DNA of 8,193 nucleotides. Source: CAYLZO01 sp964387775. Lineage in GTDB: Bacteria; Chloroflexota; Anaerolineae; JAAYZQ01. The notes beneath the pieces were generated by a model. It saw only the letters and a program-made list of their open reading frames with translations, had not been told where the DNA came from and did no database searches. The stretch spans positions 1 to 8,193 of the forward strand of contig CAYLZO010000233.1 of assembly GCA_964387775.1 (NCBI GenBank), read 5' to 3'. Both the position numbers and the translations under genes were made by a program. This document shows positions 1-5,342 of this stretch, piece by piece. How positions within the stretch are numbered: the stretch's first letter is position 1; each line of letters begins with the position of its first letter.

Positions 1-39
1 AGCGGAGTCGAAGGACCTGTCCTGAGCGGAGTCGAAGGA
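1..39 (+). repeat. Two 24-bp-spaced copies of a CCTGAGC..GTCGAAGG repeat
   Basis: The 15-mer AGCGGAGTCGAAGGA occurs at 1-15 and again at 25-39, so the period is 24 bp; the array may continue left of the window. The full second copy reads TCCTGAGCGGAGTCGAAGGA (20-39) and its last base is the A of the fni start codon. Related tracts (CTGAGC, 2-3 variable bases, GTCGAAG) occur inside the CCA gene at 2671-2688 and 3397-3468. The copy provides GGAG at 28-31, 7 nt before the fni ATG. I infer a dispersed short-repeat family; nothing here suggests a transposase. Confidence 0.75.
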
Positions 40-1061
40 TGCTCGAACAACGCAAGTCACAGCACTTGCACATCAACCTTGACAAAGACGTCGACTTTCC
101 CCGGCTCGCCACCGGCCTGGAGCACTATCGCTTTGTCCACAATGCCCTGCCCGAGATCGCCCTCGAAGGCGTGGATACGACGACCCACTTTTTGGGCAAA
201 CGCCTGCGCCTGCCCCTGCTCATCTCGTCGATGACGGGCGGCACGGCCGAGGCCCGGCGCATCAACCACCACCTGGCCGAGGGGGCGCAGGCGGCCGGCA
301 TCGCCATGGGGCTGGGCTCGCTGCGCGCCGCCGTCGAGGACCCCGCCCTGGCCGACACCTTTCGCGTCCGCCACCTGGCCCCCGACGTCCCGCTCTTTGC
401 CAACCTGGGCGCCGCCCAACTCAACACCGGCTACGGCCCGGCCGAGTGCCAGCGGGCCGTAGACCTGGTCGAGGCCGACGCGCTGATCCTGCACCTCAAC
501 CCCCTGCAGGAAGCCCTCCAAGCGGATGGCGACACCGACTGGCGCGGGCTCCTGCCCAAGATCGAGGCGGTGTGCCGGGCACTCGACGTGCCCGTCATCG
601 CCAAGGAGGTCGGCTGGGGCCTCTCGGCCGGCGTGGCCCGCCGGCTGGCCGGCGCCGGCGTGGCCGCCATCGACGTGGCCGGCGCCGGCGGCACCTCGTG
701 GAGCCAGGTGGAGATGCATCGCGCCCCCACCGAGCGCCTGCGCCGCCTGGGCGCCGCCTTTGCCGACTGGGGCATCCCCACCGCCGAGGCCCTGGTCCAG
801 GTGCGGGCCGCCCTGCCCGACACCCCCGTCGTCGCCAGCGGCGGCCTGCGGAGCGGCCTGGACCTGGCCAAGGTCCTGGCCCTGGGCGCCGACCTGGGCG
901 GCCTGGCCGGGCCGTTTCTGAAAGCAGCCGACGTCTCGGCCCGGGACGTGGCCGACCTGGCCGCCGAGCTGGGCGACGCGCTCAGAACCGCCATGTTTTG
1001 CCTGGGGCTGACCACCATCGCAGCCCTAAAGGGCACACCCACCCTGCAACGGATCGAGTGA
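39..1061 (+). CDS. fni: Type 2 isopentenyl-diphosphate delta-isomerase (FMN-dependent)
   Basis: Interconverts isopentenyl diphosphate and dimethylallyl diphosphate in the cytoplasm, using reduced FMN. The 340-residue protein has the usual length for the IDI-2 family and its (beta/alpha)8 landmarks in order: an N-terminal RKSQH (5-9), MTGG (65-68), ANLGAAQLN (121-129), HLNPLQEALQADGD (152-165, with the family Gln-Glu near 157-158 linked to catalysis and Mg binding), KEVGWG (189-194), DVAGAGGTSW (212-221) and the phosphate/FMN loop ASGGLRSGLD (266-275). The ATG at 39 fits the family N-terminus and has GGAG at 28-31, but that signal lies in a repeat and the frame stays open to the window edge, so a longer form cannot be excluded. 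It is followed after 12 bp by a prenyl synthase gene, probably co-transcribed. IDI-2 usually accompanies the mevalonate route; the upstream genes are not visible. Confidence 0.95.
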   Translation: MLEQRKSQHLHINLDKDVDFPRLATGLEHYRFVHNALPEIALEGVDTTTHFLGKRLRLPLLISSMTGGTAEARRINHHLAEGAQAAGIAMGLGSLRAAVEDPALADTFRVRHLAPDVPLFANLGAAQLNTGYGPAECQRAVDLVEADALILHLNPLQEALQADGDTDWRGLLPKIEAVCRALDVPVIAKEVGWGLSAGVARRLAGAGVAAIDVAGAGGTSWSQVEMHRAPTERLRRLGAAFADWGIPTAEALVQVRAALPDTPVVASGGLRSGLDLAKVLALGADLGGLAGPFLKAADVSARDVADLAAELGDALRTAMFCLGLTTIAALKGTPTLQRIE

Positions 1062-1073
1062 AGGAGCCGACCG

Positions 1074-2135
1074 ATGAGCCTTACCGCCGCCTTTGACCGT
1101 TTCCTGCCCCAAATCGAGGACGAGCTGCAAGTCATCGTTCAGCCCGCGCAACCCAGCCTGGACGTCTACTATGGCATGATGCGCTACCACCTGGGCTGGC
1201 TGGACGAGGCGCTGCGCCCCGTAGACGTCAAGGGCGGCAAGCGCCTGCGCCCCATGCTGACCCTCCTGGCTGCCGAGGCCGGCGGCGGCGATCCGGCGCA
1301 GGCCCTGCCCGCCGCCGCCGCCGTCGAGCTGGTCCACAACTTTTCCCTGGTCCACGACGACATCCAGGACAGCAGCCACTACCGCCGCGGCCGCCGCGCT
1401 GTCTGGGACATCTGGGGCGCGCCCCACGCCATCAACGTCGGCGATGGGCTGTTCGTCCTGGCCCGGCTGGCCCTCCATCGCCTGGCCGAGCGGGACGTGG
1501 CGCTGGACCGTGTCCAGGCCGCCACGCTGGCCCTCGACCGGGCCTGCCTGGCGCTGTGCGAGGGGCAGTATTTCGACATGACTTTCGAGGACCGGCTGGA
1601 CGTGGACCTGGGGCAGTACCTGTGGATGATCCGCCACAAGACGGCGGCGCTGCTGGCCACCTCGGCCCAACTGGGTGCCATCGTCGCCGGAGCCGACGCC
1701 GAGCAGGCCGACCGCTACCGCCGCTTTGGCGAGAACCTGGGCCTGGCCTTCCAGATCCAGGACGACATCCTGGGCACCTGGGGCGACCCGGCGGTAACCG
1801 GCAAGTCGGCGGCGACCGATATCCGCGACAAAAAAAAGACGCTGCCGGTGGTCTATGTGCTCAACCACCCCGAGGAGCGCTTCTCGGCCTGGGAGTTGAT
1901 CGACCTCTACAGCCGGGAGGGCGCCCTCGACGAGGACGGCATCCAGGCCACCCTGGCCCTCCTGGAGCGGACAGGCGCCCGGGCCTACGCCGGACGGGTA
2001 GCCGAGACCTACTATCGCCAGGCCATCGAGAGCCTAGACGAGACCGGGCGCCCAAGGCATTCCTCTGGAATCGAAAACGCCGCCCAATCCGCGTTGCGCG
2101 AATTGGCGGCGTCGCTGCTGGGCCGGGAGACTTGA
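1074..2135 (+). CDS. Polyprenyl synthetase, probable geranylgeranyl diphosphate synthase
   Basis: A trans-isoprenyl diphosphate synthase that condenses isopentenyl diphosphate onto an allylic primer. Seen in the 353-residue product: GGKRLRP (54-60, IPP-binding Lys/Arg), the first Asp-rich motif DDIQD (95-99) followed by RRGRR, GDGLF (123-127), GQYFDM (164-169), RHKTAALL (187-194), and the second Asp-rich region QIQDDILGTWGD (227-238) with GKSAATDIRDKKKTLP after it. The first Asp-rich motif has no two-residue insertion, and Phe90 lies five residues before it; in this family those traits favour a C20 (geranylgeranyl) product, though chain length cannot be settled by eye. The start is fixed by AAGGAG at 1061-1066, 7 nt before the ATG. 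The gene follows fni by 12 bp, so the isomerase would supply its two C5 substrates. Its TGA is one base from the stop of the convergent CCA gene. Confidence 0.93.
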   Translation: MSLTAAFDRFLPQIEDELQVIVQPAQPSLDVYYGMMRYHLGWLDEALRPVDVKGGKRLRPMLTLLAAEAGGGDPAQALPAAAAVELVHNFSLVHDDIQDSSHYRRGRRAVWDIWGAPHAINVGDGLFVLARLALHRLAERDVALDRVQAATLALDRACLALCEGQYFDMTFEDRLDVDLGQYLWMIRHKTAALLATSAQLGAIVAGADAEQADRYRRFGENLGLAFQIQDDILGTWGDPAVTGKSAATDIRDKKKTLPVVYVLNHPEERFSAWELIDLYSREGALDEDGIQATLALLERTGARAYAGRVAETYYRQAIESLDETGRPRHSSGIENAAQSALRELAASLLGRET

Positions 2136-2164
2136 GTCAAGACGGGTCCAATCTCAGAGATTGG
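2131..2164. other. Palindromes at the tail-to-tail junction of two genes
   Basis: The two convergent stop codons sit in the perfect palindrome CTTGAGTCAAG (2131-2141), and the inverted repeat CCAATCTC-A-GAGATTGG follows at 2148-2164 inside the last codons of the CCA gene. With a realistic loop the latter gives about a 6-bp stem with a 5-nt loop. No T-tract follows on either strand, so this is at best a weak bidirectional stop signal. No other terminator fits in the 1-bp gap. Confidence 0.3.
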
Positions 2165-3771
2165 GCCAGCTTGTCACGGACCAGGGCCAGCGCACCCTCG
2201 CGGCTGCCCACCTCCCCGCTGACCTGCGCCTCGCGCACGGCCTCCAGCAGCTCGCCGATCTGGGGGCCGGGCTCCAGGTCGAACTCGCGCAGCAGGTCGT
2301 GGCCGGTCAGCAGCGGCGGCGGGGCGACCCGCTCCTCGGCCCGGTCGTAGTAATCGGTCAGCATCCGGGCCGCCAGCGCTATCAGGCGCGGCCAACGGTC
2401 GTCCGCTGCACCGGGCGCGTAGGTGGCCCGGTGGTCGGCCAGGGCGTGGAGCAGGACGTCCACCCCGGCATCGCCCGTATCGCGAAAGAAACGATAGACG
2501 GCCCGCGACGACACGCGTTCTTGATCCGCCAACAGCAGGGGCCGCATGTGATGCCGGACGAGGGTCTTGGCCACCCGCACCTCGGCGCGGTTGAAACGCA
2601 GGCGCTGCATCGCCGCCCCCGTGTGTTTTGCACTCTCCGTCTCGTGCCCCAGAAAGCGGATGCGCCCCTCCCTTCGACCTGGCTCAGGGCTGGCCTCCAC
2701 CGTCCGCGTCGCCGGCTTGCCCGTATCGTGCAGCAACGCCGCCAGCTTGAGCGTCACCCGCCGGGGGCGCTCGCCGCCGAGGGGTTCGGCCAGGTGGGCG
2801 TGGATCTGCCTGGCGAAGGGGCGCAGAGAGTCGAGGTATCGGGTATCGGGTATCGGGTATCGGGTACCCGGTTCCCGGATACCTGGTACCTGATACCTGA
2901 TACCTGATACCTGATTCCCGATTCCCGCCTGCAATTCGCGCAGCAGGGCCTCCAACTGCTCCACGGTCGCCAGCGAGTGGGCCAGGGCGGGCAGGTGGTG
3001 GGGGGGCGGCTGGGCCAGGTCGCGGAGGGGTTCCAGCTCGGGCAGGACGACGGTGAGCAGGCCCAGGTCGTCCATGCGGCGCAGGGAGGAAGCGGCGTGG
3101 GGCAGGGCCAGCAGGCGGGCCAGCTCGTCGCGGACCCGCTCGGCCGAGACGCGGATCAGGCCGGCCCCGTCGCGGCGGATGAGGCGCTCGGTCTCGGGCG
3201 CCAGGCAGAAGTCGAGCTCGGCGGCCTGGCGAAAGGCCCGCAGGGCGCGGAGCGGGTCGTCGTGGATGGCCGACTCGGAGACGGGGCGAAGGAGGCGCGC
3301 TCGCAGATCCTCCAGGCCGCCGTGGTGGTCGATGATCTCGTCCGGTGCGCGCACGTCGGCGGCCAGGGCGTTGACCGTGAAATCGCGGTCGGCCAAATCT
3401 TCGACAAGCTCAGATTGACCATCTTTGACAAGCTCAGATTGACCATCTTTGACAAGCTCAGACGGGCCGTCTTCTGTGCGCGTATTGCCCCTAAACTGAG
3501 CCACGTCCACCTCGAAGCGGCCCGTCTCGTCCTCCAGGACGGCCCGGCCGGTGCCTCGCTCCACGTCGAGGGGATAGTAGGCGCCGCCGAATTCATCCGC
3601 CAGGCGGCGGGCCAGGCGCAGGCCGTCGCCGTCCACGGCCACGTCCAGGTCGTGGGTGGGCCGGCCCAGCACCCGGTCCCGCACGCAGCCGCCGACCAGG
3701 TAGGCCCGAACGTCCTGCTCTGCCAGCCAGGCGATGACCTGTTCTTCCATATCCACGTTCCCGCCCTCCAT
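2137..3771 (-). CDS. CCA-adding tRNA nucleotidyltransferase with HD domain, carrying in-frame repeat tracts
   Basis: Likely adds or repairs the 3' CCA end of tRNA. In the 544-residue frame: class II nucleotidyltransferase core with YLVGGCVRD (24-32) and the metal-binding pair DLD (41-43), then LADRDFTVNALA (126-137) and DPLRALRAFRQAAELDF (172-188), a tRNA-binding helical region (~190-245), then an HD phosphohydrolase domain (~255-450; LLHDTGKPATRT with His348-Asp349, GHE at 375-377, RHH at 406-408) and the closing LLTGHDLLREFDLEPGP region. All key residues are present, so it looks functional. Three low-complexity tracts interrupt otherwise conserved stretches: residues 102-125, about 283-313 and about 360-368, each matching repetitive DNA. 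An A-adding or poly(A) polymerase relative cannot be excluded. Met8 (start at 3750) is an alternative start: GGAGG at 3765-3769 precedes it by 14 nt, whereas Met1 has no ribosome site and a very short predicted leader. Confidence 0.9.
   Translation of the reverse strand: MEGGNVDMEEQVIAWLAEQDVRAYLVGGCVRDRVLGRPTHDLDVAVDGDGLRLARRLADEFGGAYYPLDVERGTGRAVLEDETGRFEVDVAQFRGNTRTEDGPSELVKDGQSELVKDGQSELVEDLADRDFTVNALAADVRAPDEIIDHHGGLEDLRARLLRPVSESAIHDDPLRALRAFRQAAELDFCLAPETERLIRRDGAGLIRVSAERVRDELARLLALPHAASSLRRMDDLGLLTVVLPELEPLRDLAQPPPHHLPALAHSLATVEQLEALLRELQAGIGNQVSGIRYQVPGIREPGTRYPIPDTRYLDSLRPFARQIHAHLAEPLGGERPRRVTLKLAALLHDTGKPATRTVEASPEPGRREGRIRFLGHETESAKHTGAAMQRLRFNRAEVRVAKTLVRHHMRPLLLADQERVSSRAVYRFFRDTGDAGVDVLLHALADHRATYAPGAADDRWPRLIALAARMLTDYYDRAEERVAPPPLLTGHDLLREFDLEPGPQIGELLEAVREAQVSGEVGSREGALALVRDKLAQSLRLDPS
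2671..2688 (-). repeat. Single CCTGAGC..GTCGAAGG repeat copy inside the CCA gene
   Basis: On the minus strand the sequence reads CCTGAGCCAGGTCGAAGG, matching the repeat before fni (CCTGAGCGGAGTCGAAGG) except in the variable central bases. It encodes roughly PEPGRR (residues 362-367), between TRTVEA and GRIRFLGHE. From family knowledge those two blocks are usually joined by a short acidic turn, so this looks like an in-frame insertion of about nine residues. Recognition of the repeat is direct; insertion is inference. Confidence 0.6.
2835..2927. repeat. Heptamer tandem array with central inversion, inside the CCA gene
   Basis: About four tandem GTATCGG units run from 2835 to 2863; after a degenerate centre (GTACCCG, GTTCCCG) they give way to the near-complementary unit GATACCT repeated to 2910, ending in two GATTCCC units. 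The two halves could fold into a long imperfect hairpin. The 93-bp tract equals 31 codons, so the reading frame is preserved. It encodes residues ~283-313, including IRYQVPGIREPGTR, between the first histidine helix and the HD helix of the HD domain. This tract is much lower in complexity than its surroundings and is not expected in the family. Confidence 0.85.
3397..3468 (-). repeat. Three tandem 24-bp repeats inside the CCA gene
   Basis: Three consecutive 24-bp units lie at 3397-3420, 3421-3444 and 3445-3468. The first two differ at one base (TTCGAC versus TTTGAC) and the third diverges only in its final bases. Each carries a GAGCTTGTC(G/A)AAG core, a member of the same CTGAGC..GTCGAAG family as the copies at 1-39, which also have a 24-bp period. 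As 24 is divisible by three, they add an eight-residue repeat (SELVKDGQ) to the protein at residues 102-125, directly before the conserved EDLADRDFTVNALA block. Confidence 0.9.
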
Positions 3772-3788
3772 TTGACAATGTTGAGGTC

Positions 3789-3817
3789 ATTGTATCACGA
3801 GAAAGGACAGGAAGCAA
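3789..3817 (-). promoter_or_regulatory. Predicted promoter of the CCA gene
   Basis: On the minus strand, TTGCTT (3812-3817) and TACAAT (3789-3794) are separated by 17 bp, with a TG one base before the -10 (extended -10, TGATACAAT). Transcription should start near 3782. The -10 overlaps an inverted repeat CAATG-N7-CATTG (3776-3792) that could be an operator, although it is short. The -35 is poor. The short distance to the ATG at 3771 favours the internal start at 3750. Confidence 0.5.
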
Positions 3818-3848
3818 AACGTCCGATCGGGTTTTGGATGCAACTCCA

Positions 3849-3877
3849 TTGACACGATGGTCGATCGAGGGTATAAT
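3849..3877 (+). promoter_or_regulatory. Consensus sigma-70 promoter of the Uma2 gene
   Basis: TTGACA (3849-3854) and TATAAT (3872-3877) are both perfect consensus hexamers at the ideal 17-bp spacing. Start of transcription is expected near 3884, giving a leader of about 17 nt with a ribosome site (AGAGAGGA, GAGG at 3891-3894) 6 nt before the ATG. Such an exact match indicates strong housekeeping-sigma transcription unless a repressor intervenes; no clear operator is visible. Confidence 0.85.
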
Positions 3878-3900
3878 GGGGACTGAAAGAGAGGACGAGC

Positions 3901-4593
3901 ATGTCGAGTATGGATGTGCAAGCGCCCCCGGCGCTGAAACCGGTCGAAATCGAATATCCGGAATCGGATGGACAGCCAATGGTCGAAACAGACGTCCACT
4001 ACCGCGAGTTTACCGGCCTGCGCTTTGCCCTGGAGACCCATTTTCGCGACGATGCCCAGGTGTACGTGGGCGCCAACATGATGCTCTACTACGTGGAGGG
4101 CGATCCACACCAGGTGGTAGCCCCCGACGTGTTCGTCGTGTTGGGCATCCCCAAGGGGGAGCGGCGCACGTACAAAACCTGGGTCGAGGGCAAGGTGCCC
4201 GACGTGGTCTTTGAACTGACCTCGCGCAGCACCCGCCAGGATGACCTGCGCGACAAGCGGGTTCTGTACGAGGGCCTGGGCGTCCAGGAGTATTTTCTCT
4301 TCGACCCGCTGGACGAATACCTGGAGCCGCCGCTGATGGGCTTCTGGTTGCAAGAAGGCTACTACGCGCCTCTCATCCCAGAGCGGGCGCCAGATGGGGA
4401 ACTACGCTTGCCCAGCCGGGTGTTGGGCCTGGAGTTACACGTCCGGGATGGGCAGCTACGCCTGGCCGACCCGGCCACTGGGCAGCTTCCGCTCAGGCCC
4501 GACGAAGCCTGGGACCGCGTCCGGCGAGCCGAATCCGAGGTGGCTCGCCTGCGCGCCGAACTGGCTCGCCTTCGCGGCGAGGCCGCCGGCTAA
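3901..4593 (+). CDS. Uma2 family (DUF820) PD-(D/E)XK nuclease-fold protein
   Basis: A 230-residue member of the Uma2/DUF820 family, which has a restriction-endonuclease-like fold and is abundant in Cyanobacteria and Chloroflexota; its biological role is not established. Seen: VVAPDVFVV (72-80) giving the core Asp76, then DVVFELTSRSTRQDDLRDKRVLYEGLGVQEYFLFDP (written in part here: FELTSRSTRQDDLRDK, 104-119) with Glu105 and Lys119, corresponding to the family block usually reading E-x-L/T-S-P-S-T-R-x-x-D-x-x-x-K. The beta-rich centre is followed by a charged, probably coiled-coil tail (205-228, AESEVARLRAELARLRGE), a common trait of the family that may support dimerisation. No signal peptide. 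It stands alone between divergent CCA and convergent korC, with its own strong promoter, so no functional partner is implied. Nuclease activity is inferred from fold only. Confidence 0.88.
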   Translation: MSSMDVQAPPALKPVEIEYPESDGQPMVETDVHYREFTGLRFALETHFRDDAQVYVGANMMLYYVEGDPHQVVAPDVFVVLGIPKGERRTYKTWVEGKVPDVVFELTSRSTRQDDLRDKRVLYEGLGVQEYFLFDPLDEYLEPPLMGFWLQEGYYAPLIPERAPDGELRLPSRVLGLELHVRDGQLRLADPATGQLPLRPDEAWDRVRRAESEVARLRAELARLRGEAAG

Positions 4594-4619
4594 ACGCCCC
4601 TCACTCTGCCAACATTCCT

Positions 4620-5219
4620 TCAAGCACAGATCGGCTCGCCGCTCTCGCGCAATAACTGCTCGGCTTCGGCCAGACCGGCGCCAAGGGCCTGGACGTTAAT
4701 CTCCTCCGTGCCCGCCGGCACGCGGATCGCCACCGTCTTTTCCAGCGCCTCCCGAGAGACCACGCCCGTCAGCCCACTAACCAGCCCGAGGGCCACGATG
4801 CTGGCCGTGATGCGCCGGCCGGTCGCCTCCTCGGCGATCTGGGTGATGGGCACGGCGATGGCCCGATGGGTCGGCACGCGGCCGACGTTGCTGGCGTCGA
4901 CGACGATGCATCCTTCGTCCTTGACCTGGGTGTAAAACTTGTCGCACGCTTCCTGGCTCATGCACAGCAGCAGGTCGGCGTTCATCACTTTGGGATAGTC
5001 GATCTCGCCCCGGGCGACCACCACCTCCGACCGGCTGGCCCCGCCCCGGGCTTCGGGGCCGTAGCTCTGCGTCTGCACGGCGTTCAGGCCATCGTGCACG
5101 GCCGCCGCCTCGGCCAGGATGACGCCGGCCAGGATCATGCCCTGCCCGCCCTCACCCGCCAGCCGGATCTCGTATCGATCTTCGAGCGCCTCTTGCGCCC
5201 GCTTTCGTTGTGTGTCCAT
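4620..5219 (-). CDS. korC: 2-oxoacid:ferredoxin oxidoreductase, gamma subunit
   Basis: Gamma (domain III) subunit of a 2-oxoacid:ferredoxin oxidoreductase; in the multi-subunit enzymes this Rossmann-like part contributes to coenzyme A binding. The 199-residue protein shows the signature GEGGQGM (22-28) after an initial strand YEIRLA, then QTQSYGPEARGGASRSEVV (49-67), DYPKVMNADLLLCMSQEA, and ASIVALGLVSGLTGVVS, all typical of the family at normal length. The ATG at 5219 is supported by GAGGG ending 6 nt upstream. It is the last gene of the korDABC operon, 123 bp after korB, that gap being mostly a hairpin repeat. It ends 26 bp from the convergent Uma2 gene; the gap shows no hairpin terminator. 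Assignment to the 2-oxoglutarate enzyme rather than another 2-oxoacid enzyme rests mainly on its operon partners. Confidence 0.92.
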   Translation of the reverse strand: MDTQRKRAQEALEDRYEIRLAGEGGQGMILAGVILAEAAAVHDGLNAVQTQSYGPEARGGASRSEVVVARGEIDYPKVMNADLLLCMSQEACDKFYTQVKDEGCIVVDASNVGRVPTHRAIAVPITQIAEEATGRRITASIVALGLVSGLTGVVSREALEKTVAIRVPAGTEEINVQALGAGLAEAEQLLRESGEPICA

Positions 5220-5248
5220 GCCCCACCCTCAATCCAAAATCCGAATGC

Positions 5249-5336
5249 TGTCACTGCGAGGAGCGTTAGCGACGAAGCAGTCTCCTACGCATAGCTGGGG
5301 ACCGCTTCGTCGTCCTGCGGGCTCCTCGCGGTGACA
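5249..5336. repeat. 88-bp hairpin repeat between korB and korC
   Basis: Outer arms TGTCACTGCGAGGAGC (5249-5264) and GCTCCTCGCGGTGACA (5321-5336) pair at 15 of 16 positions; inner arms GACGAAGC (5271-5278) and GCTTCGTC (5304-5311) pair perfectly. Repeats beginning TGTCA(C/T)TGCGAGGAGC are, from general knowledge, frequent in intergenic DNA of Chloroflexota and some other bacteria. It lies 6 bp after the korB stop. No T-tract follows in the transcription direction, so it is not a standard terminator; it could stabilise the korB 3' end or reduce korC expression. No flanking target duplication is evident. Confidence 0.85.
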
Positions 5337-5342
5337 AAGCTC

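Noticed and set aside
2835..2927. CRISPR-like array
   Set aside because: Units are 7 bp, contiguous and without spacers, and they invert midway; no cas genes are present.
3397..3468. CRISPR-like array of three 24-bp repeats
   Set aside because: The units abut with no spacers and are translated in frame within a conserved gene.
2977..3852. Plus-strand open frame of 291 codons opposite the CCA gene
   Set aside because: Low-complexity antisense translation (IFDKLRLT repeats are the complement of the 24-bp units); the minus frame has a full set of family motifs.
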